Of a stretch of DNA of 64,000 bases, positions 1 to 11,800 are shown piece by piece. The stretch is from Pyxicephalus adspersus (taxonomy: Eukaryota; Chordata; Amphibia; Anura; Pyxicephalidae): positions 21,813,922 to 21,877,921 of the forward strand of contig NC_092864.1 in NCBI RefSeq assembly GCF_032062135.1. The letters are read 5' to 3'. Numbering within the stretch: position 1 is the first letter of the stretch; the number at the start of each line of letters is the position of its first letter. Under the pieces are notes generated by a model. It had not been told where the DNA came from and did not search any database. It was given only the letters and a program-made list of their open reading frames with translations. The position numbers were made by a program, and so were the translations under genes.

Positions 1-20
1 TATATATATATATATATATT
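1..20. repeat. (TA)n microsatellite at window edge
   Basis: Ten TA units start the window; the array probably continues beyond it. Confidence 0.85.
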
Positions 21-384
21 TATATCAAGTTTTCTATAGTCAATAAATATGAAATATACCCAAAAGGGACAATAGGCACTTTTTCACATTTTCCATTTTC
101 TTTTAACCTCCAACTTTTAAAATCTTGGTTAAAGAAGGAGTAGCAGCATGACAATGATGTTTCTCTCTGTTCACTCTCTTGTTCCTCCTATAACAAGGTT
201 CATTGTTAGCACATGTACACTGCAGAAGAGTTTGATTGGCTTAAATTACTGTCTCACCCTAAACTTAGCTTTAAATTTTACAAAGCTGCTTGAAAGTTTT
301 ATTAAAGCTGTGTAAATACTTGCTGTGTACATGAGTCAGAACTAGCTGTAGTTGTTTTGTACTATGCAGATGTAAACCCTAAGA

Positions 385-985
385 GCCCATTTGGATCCTT
401 GCATTGTGGTAACACATGGTAATGTATGTAACATGGCAATCATGGCATCCACACAACATAGATCTATGGAGATCCTAATTTTTGTTTCACCATGTTTGGT
501 ATCATTCATCATTGTATACAGTTTTTTAAGCAAATCATGTTTTGAGAACTTGTTGGAAAGTTATCAAAGTTTACCTTTTTTCAACCTAACAATGTTAAGC
601 CATTCATGCTTCTTCAGATGGTCATTGGGTTGCCTATCTTCCTCTGTTTGGCATCTAGCAGCAGCTTAATCAGCATGCCTTATTCATTGCTTTAGCTGGG
701 GGACAGGTAACTCAATGACCAACTGAAGTACCACGTATGGCATAATATTGTCAGCTTGCAGAAATGAAGAGTTGTAAATGTATAGTAACTATGCAACAGG
801 TTCTCCAAAAGTAAAAAAATGTATAAAATGCATGATGCCCAACATATTAAAAAATAGATTTTGGGTTTACACTTTATCAGCCTATTCACAATATTGTGAT
901 GTGGTTCTATCTATTCCTAATGGCACTGCCAAGAACAATGCAACTGAACTGCAAAGAAGCCCACTCCAAATAGTGCTACTTTTCA
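385..985. mobile_element. Large foldback (MITE-like) element
   Basis: The left part (385-640) and the inverted complement of the right part (703-985) match over most of their length with substitutions and small indels. The best block is TTCAG[A/T]TGGTCATTG at about 613-627 against its reverse complement at 712-727. Peptides read outward from the two arms are alike (NLL.SY..., F.WSL..LS.S), which shows mirror-image sequence rather than genes. No transposase is present. The element looks old and non-autonomous. Confidence 0.65.
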
Positions 986-1594
986 TGTTTTTCTATGTGC
1001 TCGCCTGCATTGCCAGCTTATAATATGTATGCATCAATATCACATTAAATATACACCGTTATAATAAAAGGTATCCATTGGAACCGAAAAATCAGAAAAC
1101 AGTTACAGCAAAATGGCCCCTTATCTGTATATGTGCCTGACAATTCACACTTCCTAGAATACCAAAAAAATATATCCACATTGACTCAACCTATCAAACA
1201 GTGGTTTATACAGGAGACAGGTACACTTTAATCTAAATACAAACACCCCCAGTCATGACTGGAACTGGAGAAATGATTACATTTCCCTGGCTCTGGATGA
1301 GCAAATAGTTGGCATTAGGAAAAATATTGTCTAGCCTGACCTCCCTTTGCCTGTCATACCTAAGAGAAGCAAGCCCGAGGCTAGAGAACAGCATATATTA
1401 CATGATTAATTCTGCACGGTGGAGGCTGGGAAAAGGAATCAGACTAAACAGCCACTTTAGTAGTTTAGTCACATTTAAGTAATCACGTTATTGTGGAAAC
1501 AGTCCATCTCATTTACTCTATTGAAAAAATACATACCAAATCAGTCTGATAGAAAAAAAAAGAGAAAGAGTAAATACAGATGTGAATATTTATA

Positions 1595-1765
1595 AGCCAC
1601 CGAGAGGGGAACTTTGACTACAGGAGACACTGTAGAGTGATCAATGTCGCCTGCCTCCATTAAACAGTGATTAATTAAGCCTGAGATCTGCATATGCTAA
1701 TTAATTAAACTGCAGTGTTTATAAAGTTTGCAAGTGCAGTTGATTATTTAGCAAATCAGTGTCAC
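1595..1765. promoter_or_regulatory. Candidate conserved non-coding element (homeodomain-site cluster)
   Basis: Repeat-free DNA with several TAATTA-type sites: GTGATTAATTAAGC near 1667 and GCTAATTAATTAAACTGCAG near 1696. Such clustering is typical of developmental enhancers. No alignment could be made, so this is a guess from texture. Confidence 0.25.
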
Positions 1766-2639
1766 ATAACGCAAAGTTTTCCAGTTCTTTAAGCCTGTCA
1801 CAAACTAAAAGGGAAAATTAACTATAATTTGCTGCTCATCGTGGCCAAGTAAACTTAAACTGTTTTTTTATTCAACCCTTACAAGATATCTGGGCTTTCC
1901 CTTTGGCAAATCAGGCATTAGATAAATGTTTATTATAACATATTAATCACGGTTGTTTTTTTATATATATATATGAAGGATAGACGCAGCAGATATTTAG
2001 GATGTGTTTAAAAAAAGTTCATGCAAAAATGTTGGTGATGAAGTGCACCTGTCAACCACTAAAGTTATAAATTCCTGTCTTGAAAGATAACCCCTTTTTA
2101 GTGTATCCGATTTAGTTACAGGTTTGACTCAACTGGTTACAGAAAAGGGGAAATGTCCCAGCTTATTCACTTATGTGTTTTTAGCCTAAGCTACTGAGCT
2201 CTGTAAACAGCAGGTTTTTATTGGCAAAGAAACCGGAAAACAAGTAAAAAAGACTCATGAGCTCCACCTGCTGGCATATAACAAAAATACACAATAAGCA
2301 ACATTTCATATTAATCAGAATGAAAATATTTTTTATAATTGTATTTTGTCTTTGCCTTTTTTAATGTGTTGATGAAAGCTAGCAACAGGTCCTCTTCACA
2401 TTCAGACAGCAGATTTATCTAAGCAGTATAGGGAATCATAGAAAAAGATGATATAATTCTATTGCTCTACTTTCACATCCTAATGCGCAGACTAGACAAA
2501 TTTTCAGTCCATAATAACCCTCACCCACTTATTTTACTTGCATCATGGCAAAAAAACCTTTTTTCTTTATCAAATAATTTCACTCCAAATGAAACATAAT
2601 AGCAGCAAATGATAAGGTATTAGCTGTTTATTTTTCCCA

Positions 2640-2840
2640 AAGTGTTTTAAAATTCAGCGGTGAGCATTATTGGTACCCTCAGCACATCACTCTTTTATTA
2701 AGAGCAATAAAAGCGGCGAGAGGAGAACATATTGAAACTGGTGACCTAGGTACCGGCCACCCTTTAGAGTTTATTTCCCCGAGGCAGCTCGCTTTTAATC
2801 TTCCATTTAAAATTAAACAGAGCTCCGACTTTCTCTCCAG
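2640..2840. promoter_or_regulatory. Candidate conserved non-coding element
   Basis: Unique sequence of higher complexity than its surroundings, with CpGs kept (GCGGCGAG, ACCGGCC, CCCCGAGG) next to ATAAA and TTTAAAATTAAA motifs. It resembles vertebrate conserved non-coding elements by eye only. Confidence 0.2.
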
Positions 2841-2954
2841 GTGATGTAAGATGCCCATATATTAGGATATATTTAAGCAACTATATTAAAAAAAAACAAT
2901 TTATATAACGTATGTATGGAAAACATTTGGGTTAAATTACTAAAGGGATACAGG

Positions 2955-3140
2955 CTTATCAATCAACAAAGTGAATTACCTCCTTGTAAGGGATATTTCC
3001 TTTAACTTAGTGAATGAGATGCTTCTCTGATGACTTCAGCCATCCAATCATGTGAAAAGAAAAACCCGGTGTTTTTAGATTTCCTTGCGCATGATTGGGT
3101 ATTCTTCATAAAGTCAATTTTCACAAAGTTAAGTAAATCA
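2955..3140. mobile_element. GTGAATTA-type foldback MITE, copy 1
   Basis: The left end AACAAAGTGAATTACCTCC and right end TTTTCACAAAGTTAAG are related inverted ends. Internal text (ATGATTGGGTATTCTTC, CATCCAATCATG) also resembles the copies near 24.2 kb and 60.2-60.6 kb. Confidence 0.45.
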
Positions 3141-3185
3141 TCCTGTGATAATTGGTAAATGGACAGCCTACTTTTTACACAAGGC

Positions 3186-3245
3186 TAGCATATACACATA
3201 AAACTTTAGAAAAGTTAGCATATACACATAAAACTTTAAAAAGAT
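3186..3245. repeat. 30-bp tandem duplication
   Basis: TAGCATATACACATAAAACT occurs at 3186 and again at 3216, with nearly identical flanks, giving two adjacent 30-bp units. Confidence 0.85.
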
Positions 3246-3383
3246 TAAAGTCCTGAAGAAAAAAACCCTTGCCTACACAGCAAGATGGACAGCTCTTTGA
3301 CCCAATCAACTAAGTGAGCACGCATACGGAATATTGTGTTAAACCTGTGATGCTTCTCTTTGCTGTTCAATCACAGGCCAACC

Positions 3384-3440
3384 TTAATTGATTAATTAAT
3401 TAATTAATTAATTATTATTTATTTATTAATCTATTATTTT
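3384..3440. repeat. (TTAA)n/(TTTA)n microsatellite
   Basis: A run of TTAATTAATTAA changes into ATTATTTATTTATT. It is a simple-sequence repeat. Confidence 0.9.
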
Positions 3441-4410
3441 AAGTGGAGAAAAGTGAGGTTACCAACCTATGTATCAAAAGACTGACCAAACAAAATGACT
3501 AATTCTTTGGCATGTAGAATGGTTCATTTATATGTATTTGTTCTGCGTTTTTAGCTGTTGGACTGGAGTTCAACATATTGGCTATAGAGGATTACACTGG
3601 TAATTTAAATGGGGTTACCCTCGTTCTTCTTTCTTTCTGCAGCCCAGACAATACACCAGTGAAGTGGACTATAATACTAGTCACTCCATTGCCAATTTGT
3701 TGGTTCCTGGCCTAGAATGCATGCTATCCCATCATCTAGCCCGTAATGCCAATTGGAGGTTCATTGCATTATAGATTCGAGTACCTGGCCTCTACCCCTT
3801 TTAAATATACCTAGTAGTTAGCAACAGAAAAAGATGGTATTACTGATATTAATATGTTACTAAATTGTGTTAAAGAAGTGTTCACATGAAGACCACCTAA
3901 GTGAAGAACGTCAGTAAAAACCTGGCAGTCCCTATGCTATATATACATAGCTGGAAATGACTTTTAAATTTTGACTTGTAAGAATCCCGTTATAACAGAT
4001 ATATACTAAAGTAATATGATGGGGCAAACTGTTATGTTCACATCCAAGTATCACTCAGAGTGAACATTTCTTGAGAATAATCTCTGTATCCGAGTTTAAA
4101 GCTAAATGTTATAGCTGCAGAGTTACTTTATGTGTTGAAGCATTTACAGCTATCTTGCTGTTCCAGAGAAGAAAAGAACTAAGAAAGGTAAAGCTGTAAC
4201 CCTTCCTGACCTGCAAAGATTAAATAAAGTTTTCTTCAACCACAATTGTTAGGTCTTTTTTTCCACTGGCCTGCAGAAAGCTGGATGTATGCTCCAGTCT
4301 CCAACCCACAGATATGAAATGATCTTCTCTGAAGGACCAATGTCTTCTTGTTGATGAGAAGTAGCACACAACCAGCTAATTGGCCAGGATGGATCTTTCA
4401 ATCTAATACC

Positions 4411-5140
4411 TGTTAAGAGGCGCTCTTTGGGCCTACAATCGCAGGCAATGCCCCACCGCAGGAGGGCGCGCGCAGTCTATTCCCTCTGGCAGCTGCGTTC
4501 GTGGTAGCACAGGGGTTTGAGGATCAGTGCCCTGAGGGTAGCAGCATCCCTGTTTCCCTGTAGCTGGGTTTTTTTCCCTCGGCATCCTCTGCATTGAGGC
4601 TGCACAGATGACTGGAACTGGAGTTGTGTGCAGCTGATTTGCAGAGTGGTTCTTGTGAAATCCCATGCTGTCATTGGCTGCTGGGGCTTTGTAGTCTCTC
4701 TGCTTCCAGTCATCTGTGCCTGTTGTAGCGTTTGCTGGGTTTACCGGTACTGGAGTGATTTTGAGTGTTCTCTGTTACTGACCTTTGCCTGTTCCTGGCT
4801 TTCCATTTGAATTCTCCCTGAACCGACCTTTGCCCGTGACCCCGACTCTGCTTGCGCCTTTTCAATTGTACCTCTTTTGGTGGACTGATAGCCTGTGTTT
4901 TGACTTGGCTTATTTCTGGATTCCCTGGTAATTTTCTCTACTGTGTATTTGTGGGCTCCTGGTCAGCTGCCGGCCTATCCCCAGACACCATCCCTTGCGC
5001 ACCAAGTCCTGGGGGCAACCGAGTGCTAGGAGACGCAACCAGTCTCCCGAGGCTGAGTGGGGGCAGCTATAGGCAAAGACTGCGGCTAAGGATTGGGGGA
5101 CTGTTAGCTGGAGAATACTGGTACCGACCTGAGCCTTACA
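4411..5140 (+). mobile_element. Solo LTR, copy 1 (Ty3/gypsy-like size and target duplication)
   Basis: The element begins TGTTAAGAGG and ends CCTTACA, the TG...CA rule for LTRs. It shares long blocks with the copy at 32489-33187, including CCAGACACCATCCCTTGCG, CAACCAGTCTCCCGAGGCTG and TGCCTGTTGTAGCGTTT. The flanking 5-mers are ATACC and CTACC, a 5-bp target duplication with one change. No internal gag or pol is present, so it is a solo LTR left by recombination. A 131-codon frame inside it is chance. Confidence 0.75.
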
Positions 5141-5145
5141 CTACC

Positions 5146-6960
5146 ATTGTTTCTACTGAGATAAGGCCAGTGTCTGGGGTGTTTAACCGCACTCGTTGGT
5201 TCCTCAAGGAATTGCTTGGATCATCAGGGTGTTGTATATATCAATGAATAGCCTAAAAAGATCCTGGCAACACTTTGAATGGACAGACAATATACTCAAC
5301 AGTGAATCAAATTTTTAGTTTTTTGTAGTTGCTAACGCCACTATACTCATCAAAAGACTTGAAGTCAAGTTAGCTGGTTTTACACCCACCAATATGCTCT
5401 TATGGTATCTCTGAAGCCAGCGGTACAGGATACGTGAGAGCTGTAGAAACACAAGGGACATAGTGGACAGTGGGAGGTAGACATAGATAGGGAAACACAG
5501 GCATCTACTGTGAGTGCCAAAAGCTGGAAATTTAGGTTTGTTTCTGGGAATAAGTAATAAAAGTGGCCAGCTGGTCACTACTTCTCCTTCCCTCTCTCCC
5601 TCCTCAAATCACCTTTGCCCTTTGTTCTCATGGCCACCTAATCTTGTCGCTCAACAACACCGATAGAGCTGTTGGCAACTTCAGATTGGTCACAGAGGCC
5701 CAAGCCAGAAAGTGGGAGTAGGACAGATCAGGACGTATCTTTGGTGCAGGGGAGGATGGATAGGCAACGTTTTTTCCTTGCACTAGTAGCATATGGCAGT
5801 GTTGGAGTACTGCTGGTATCTTGCTGGCTTAAGAAGAAGAGTTGGTGTCTTGTTTGGGGCATCAAAATTCCCAGAAATGGCCCAATCAGATTCTCTATCA
5901 TGGAAACACAAATTTGAGCTAGGAAGTTGGCACAGCCTGTGATTCAACTTGCAGACAACCAAGCCGAAACTGAGCTTCTAGTTTACAGAACCTACTTATG
6001 CATTTACTCAGTAGAAGTAGATAACATATGTGTAACGTACATGGTGTGATAATCAGGATAATACCCTACCACACACTGCATTAAATGTAACATCTGCTTA
6101 CACAGAGGTCACCCTTCACTGACACCTCCCTGGTATGGCTAATGGCTGTGTAATACGCCATTAGTTGATAAGTAACGTAAAATAAATGTAATCTATTTAT
6201 AAGAACATTTAACTGCAAATATGGGTCATTAGATGGTGGTTAACACTGAATGCATGCTTGGCATTTAAAATAAAAGTATTAATATAAATGATGGTGGTAA
6301 TTAAATAAATACCGTTGACAGTTCTAATTAAATGCTAGCAATTTCAATTTATTTTTATCACTTGAAATATACATCATAGGCTGTTATGTAGTCACTCTGT
6401 CATCTTGACACTGGAATACGTGGATTGTTTACCGTAGCAAGGAGGGCACTGATACTTTAGCTTTAAAAAATGTAGGTATTTCTTTTAGGCTAAAAGGTGG
6501 GCCAAGCTCAAAATTCAGTAACAAATAAATTAAAGTGGACCTAAAGTCATGAATTATATAAAATGGCAGTTCATGTGTGTAAACATGCCTTGAGCCGAAT
6601 AGGTGTATATCTAAGGCACTGCTAGTCTTGTGTGATTTGACAATATCACTGCTGCACTGCTCATTGTTGTCTTTGCTGGAGGAAAAGCTGTACCTGACTC
6701 CCTGCAGTACAAGGATCTTCCTTCTTCTGCTATTCTGTGGATTGGTGTTTTCTACACCTCCCCTACTGCTTCTCAAATATTTTTTGTTCCACCGTCACTA
6801 ATCATTAAGGGTGCAATTAAAAAGGATTTGGGTCAACAAAAGGAAATAACACCAATCACTGACATGTAATATTTAAGTTAACATATATACAAAAGTATAA
6901 ACCTAGATTTCCTATTCTGTCAAAATTGCAGTGGAAAAAGAATTTTGGTTTAAATTCGTG
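5146..6960. other. Non-coding DNA, nothing recognised
   Basis: Only short ORFs without family resemblance. A TTAAAGTGGACCTAAAGTCATG segment near 6531 resembles the TTAAAG-type ends of the element at 45.8 kb and is probably repeat-derived. Confidence 0.5.
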
Positions 6961-6965
6961 TCACA

Positions 6966-7048
6966 CCACTAGATGGTGCTGGGTCCTCATGTAAAGTGTG
7001 TACATTTTACATGAAGGCACATCACCATCTACTGGTGACCAGCAGTAA
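6966..7048. repeat. Short foldback with CTCF-like ends
   Basis: CACTAGATGGTGCTGGGTCC followed by TCATGTAAA is mirrored by TTTACATGA and CACCATCTACTGGTG. Both ends resemble a decayed CTCF motif (GGTGC in place of GGCGC). It is a small inverted repeat of about 83 bp. Confidence 0.6.
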
Positions 7049-8059
7049 TGCACAAAAGACACACAAAAGACCATTTAGGAGCAAGTGAAATGCTATAACA
7101 AATCCAAAAGTAACCTGTAAAAAGTGGGAAAAAGGATATACAGACTTTCTTCTTTTCTTCTTTTAAATAAATGTTTTAAAAATAACACTCCATGGATGTA
7201 TTTATTAACATATATTTTGTTTGCATTTGTATTAATTACTGCTTTCAATGTTAGCAGTGATGGCAGCATTTATACTCAAGCAAAGCATTTTTCTGTAAAA
7301 ATAAATACCTTGGTATATTGTTGAGTAGATGTGGTCGATACAGCCTAAATAACCAAGTTATCCACTAGAATTTGTACCATTTTGGACCTCCGGGCTTTTG
7401 GTGTATGTATTCTGGGATGCATTGCCAAATGCACCTGAGTACTACCTAACAGCACAAAAAAAAACTAGTGAGGACATTTTCTGGTCCATGGACATAAAAG
7501 GACTTTAAACTGCAGAAAAATGCACATTTACTCATGCATGAAAATGTGTGCACAAGTGTGATTGGGTCCTAAAAATCTACTATGAAAGCAGGATTGTACC
7601 ATTATAGTCACAGCATGTGTTTAGATATGGGAACTCAAGCACAGAGATATTACCATCAGGGATATTAGAAGGTATAATATCAGTTTTAAATGGAATGACT
7701 CTATAAGCCTGTGTAGCCTCCTATAATATTTTGCTATAACATAATAATGTCACAGCTAAACTGTGTTAAATTAGCTAATTTAACTGTGTTAAATTATCCC
7801 AGACAGCTGTTGAGCTTGATGAAATATTTATTAAAAAAAAGTAACATGCAGATTAATGTAGTACCAGTTTTAATACTTACTGTATATAAAAAGGATTCAG
7901 CATACTGAAGGATACAGCTTTTATGCTGCTATTCATCCCAATATCAATGTTTCAGAGAGCCTAAAAAGCCCCCGTCACTTTGCTTATTTAGAACAAGGAA
8001 TAGGGTCTCCAAAGAATGGTCCAATTATACTCATCTTCACAGATCATCTCCAACACAAT

Positions 8060-8252
8060 GGGCCTTATTTATTAAAGCTCTCCAAGGCTGGAGAGAATAC
8101 ACTTTTATCAGTGAACCTGGGTATTCCTATTGCTATTTGTTAGCAAATGCTTTGATTCGTGGACCAGATTCATTCCAGGTTTTGTGGATCACCCAGCTTC
8201 ACTGATAAAAGTGTATCCTTTCTAGCCTTGGAGAGCTTTAATATATCAGGCC
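8060..8252. mobile_element. TTTATTAAAGCTCTCC foldback MITE, copy 1
   Basis: The left arm GGCCTTATTTATTAAAGCTC and right arm GAGAGCTTTAATATATCAGG are inverted repeats. Inner blocks are also mirrored (ACACTTTTATCAGTGAACC against CACTGATAAAAGTGTATCC). The element folds on nearly its whole length and has no coding capacity. Other copies lie at 16577, 31479 and 50715. Confidence 0.8.
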
Positions 8253-8393
8253 AAATGTCTTTCATGGCAGTAAATGAAGAAGAAAAAGGAAATAAAACTT
8301 TTTTATAAAAAAAAATAGCAAAACAATAAACATCTAATACATATACAAAAAAGAAAGAAAAAACATAAACACACAAGACCATTAAAACATCAA

Positions 8394-8475
8394 ACATTTG
8401 GTAGTCTCAATTTTTCACATATCTCCTAAAAACATATGTTTCACAGACCATAATGTCTGCTTCTTCAGGAGCAGA
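8394..8475 (-). repeat. CTGAAGA...GAAAC hairpin element, inverted copy
   Basis: The reverse complement of this block matches 8779-8863 almost base for base, apart from a deletion of the GCGTTGAGC part. It carries the CTGAAGA box and the CAGAC/GTCTG hairpin, but the GAAACGCGTT box has decayed to GAAACATATG. Confidence 0.75.
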
Positions 8476-8776
8476 ATAAGGCATATCACAACTGTGTTAT
8501 GTCACTAATGACTGACATGAATAAAATTAATTGAAATACATATTGCCCCTTCCATATGTGGCCCATAGCTGAGGACGATAGAAGCACACCACTCGACAAA
8601 GAACAGATGGGGAAAAGTCGATCCAACCACAGCATCGGTGAAGTGTAATAATTAGTGCTACATTTTAGGTTAACCACACTTTTTGTCAGTTCAGAAATGA
8701 TGAAGCTTAATTGCCCTAATCAAGTTTGCTGCAAATATCAGGTGTCTGCACAGCTCCACTACACAAAAACTAAAGG

Positions 8777-8863
8777 CCTCCTGAAGAAGCAGACATTATG
8801 GTCTGCGAAACGCGTTGAGCATGTTTTTAGGACATATGTGAGAAATTGAGAGTACCAAATGAT
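8777..8863 (+). repeat. CTGAAGA...GAAACGCGTT hairpin element (hammerhead-like core)
   Basis: CTGAAGA (8781-8787), one extra A, a perfect 6-bp stem GCAGAC/GTCTGC around ATTATG, then GAAACGCGTT (8807-8816). The order matches the hammerhead-ribozyme core CUGANGA, stem II, GAAA, short stem III, cleavage triplet. CTC before and GAG after could form a 3-bp stem I. The unpaired A at the base of stem II departs from the consensus and argues against full activity. Related copies lie at 8394, 35018, 35820 and 63625. Confidence 0.5.
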
Positions 8864-8869
8864 TGATGA

Positions 8870-11800
8870 TTTTTAATATGCACTATTGTCTTGCGTGGAT
8901 GTTTTTCTTTTCTTTTTTTTTTTGTATATGGATTGAATTAAGATGTTAAAGGTTTTGCTTTAAAAAAAGAATTGCTTTGTCCCCAAGGTTTTTGTATGCC
9001 TCTAAAGTCTGTGGTATCTTTGAAAATTTTAATTTATTTTTCTTCTTCAATATAATGAATTAATGGGACGTAGTGATTATTCATAAATGTTTGAGTAGAA
9101 CACGAAGAATAAGTATATCTATTTCCATTACAGTGATCATGTGGGGGTCAAGTGACATCATATTTCAGGTCCAAATACTGTCACATGATGTATGACATCA
9201 TCACTCCTTATAAACTTCAACTGGTTTTGCAGATTTAGAATGAACACTGGCATGGTGGTTACCTATAGTGAAGCTGAACAGAAATTCAGTGTTCTGGAGT
9301 GTGAAAATGGAAGCTGATATCTGGGACTTCCAGCACATGTATCTTCCTTTAAGACACGCCTACAAATAACTTATTCCAAGCATTAAGAGGTACATCTTCT
9401 TCAATAAATTAAATCTGCAAAGAACAGACCTGAAACAGTAGCTTTGTGACAACCTGGCCAACTGTAAATAAACTATCGATTAATTTCTTTACATCAATCA
9501 ATGTGATTATTTTAAGCTAATTCCATCATTTGTAAAGTGGGTTTTCCTAATAAAAATGTCCCTCTCTTCAATGAGAAGATACACTAGATGCACGACTACC
9601 TGAAGCCCTAGAAGGATTCCCTGGAAACGATTGCAGCTAAATATTTAAAGCCATAACTGTAGCTGTCTCATTAGCAGGCTTCAGTAATAACGAGCAGGAT
9701 TCTGGGCTGCCACAAAGGTTACAGATTGTGTTGTGCAAGTAGTACATTGTCTGAAGTGCCAAGGTACATGTGCAGTTCTCCCAGGGGTCATGGGAAATTA
9801 AATTAACAGTAGGCTGTGGAACTGGATGTAACACATTGTGTGATGTGTGCATTTATCCCACGAGAGAACGTTCAACACTGCAGAAGCCAAAGAAAGCAAT
9901 ACATTGTATTAAAGACAGATTAATGTTCAGAACTGATAGTGAGCTTAGTCTCCTGACTGACGGAACCCATGGAATTTAGAATAAAAATAGTATTAGCACA
10001 TTAGGTGTGATGAAAACTTCCCACAATCTTTATAGTGTCTATCTTTAAGGGGGTTTCCATGTTGGTCTAAAAGTGAGCCCCTTGCTCAGGACTGCTGCTA
10101 GATGCAGAAATAAGATAAGAATGCCATTATAGCGTGAAGTTAACCTGCTTTTGCCTTTACCCCAGGTTCACTTTGAAGAGACAGTGTCACCTTGTCCTTT
10201 TATGGTTAGGAATTTGTGTAAAGCGCTACTTAGTTTGGACTCATCTACCCATTGGTCCCTGCTGTTTATCAATACTAATACTTCTGGGTAGTGAAGAGAA
10301 TGTGACCTCCTCCCATGATGAAGAACTTGAGCCTAGCACCTCACACTAGGTCCAAGAATTAATATATCATGGACAAAAAAAAAAAAAAACATTAGAACTT
10401 ACTCTGAGCTTTGTTACCAGCCAAGAACTTTGGTGGTAGCCACAGAAGAAGAAAGAGTGGTAATGGGGGAGTGGGAAATGTGGAAAAGTGGGAAATACTA
10501 GAGGGGTAGGTTGTACGCAAACACTGTCACTTGTCACATTGTTTCCCTGTAAAACTTACCCTCCAAGCAACTTTCATTTACCTTACCTTTCCTCCCCTGC
10601 CACCCCATTGACTACTGGAAGTAAGAAGCTCCATGTAAGCTGCAAACAGATCTACGTCAAAACTTATTAGTTCCAGGACATGGTTTACACAGGGCTGAGG
10701 ACTTATGTTCCTATGTGTCTGAATAGCCAACTATGAAGCACAAGATCTGTAATGAGCCCTATGTATCCATTACTAAAAACGTATTCAACTTTGCTTGAAG
10801 TGGCAAGAGAAGTGTCAGGGGAGAGAACTGGGAACTAGGCTGCTGAAAGGGCCAGCATGCTTATAGAACAGCCCAACAACACAACTTTACCCAGTTACCT
10901 GTTCTGCCTGATATACACAATCAACTTGATAATGGGTATTTGGTCTTCTAAATGCATCAGGTGTTAAGGTGTTGGAATATAAAAAAAAGAAAGCTTCACA
11001 AAACCACCGTTATAAGCCCTATTGCTAAAGGTCCATCATGGATGTTTCCTATATGTTGGCTGCATTTACATAAAATCTAAATGATGATACAATATTTTGT
11101 TTTTATTTCCTAACCAAAATGAAAGAATGGGGGCAACTCATACACTTATTTAAATAATTGTATTAGCTTCAAGTAAGGTTGCTCAAGGCATGGGAACCCT
11201 TATTTAGTGTCCAAGGCTAGACATATATATGGAAAGGAGCAACAGTGGTTTGGTAATCTAGCCCATACTGTAATATGCTCAGATTTCTTGTAATGAAGCT
11301 GGTACTGGAGCAATGTGTCTTTTATCATGTATTACCTTTCTTTGCCTGACACTGAATATTTGATACACTGAGTATGTAACAGTCTTTGTTGTGGTTTCTT
11401 AGCAGTAGCAGTCTGTAGCAGTCTCACTGGGGCCTGTGAGTCACTTCTCTGCAAAGTGGGAAACTAATTATGGTTACTAAGGTGGGCAAAAGAAGTGTAC
11501 AGAGTTTGCCCAGATGCCTGAGATCCTGATATTGCTAAATTACCCATCCCGCTGTGCACCAGCCAAGTAAATTTTTATCTAATTTAGGGGCTGCCATTTC
11601 TATTTCTGCTGTGTTTGATAAGCACACCAGAAGTCTTCAGCTCATGTGCATTATTGCACCATAGGAAGGAACACTTTAGCTTCCAGGTAACCCTGCCTTC
11701 AGTTTATTAAAATCATTACTTGTCTCAGTGTTCTTCTGAACTTCTATACACAAGAGTAGGAGCGCACAGTGCGGTGTGCAGCTTCAACTTGGGTCTGTAA

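Larger units (their letters stand above)
1021..2950. other. Unique non-coding DNA with two candidate conserved elements
   Basis: No ORF of note. Two unusually structured, repeat-free stretches (about 1600-1760 and 2640-2830) are listed as candidate conserved elements. A short TATATA run lies near 1960. Confidence 0.5.

Noticed and set aside
4852..5247. 131-codon plus-strand frame
   Set aside because: It lies in the LTR and runs past its end; the matching part of the other LTR copy is shifted in frame.
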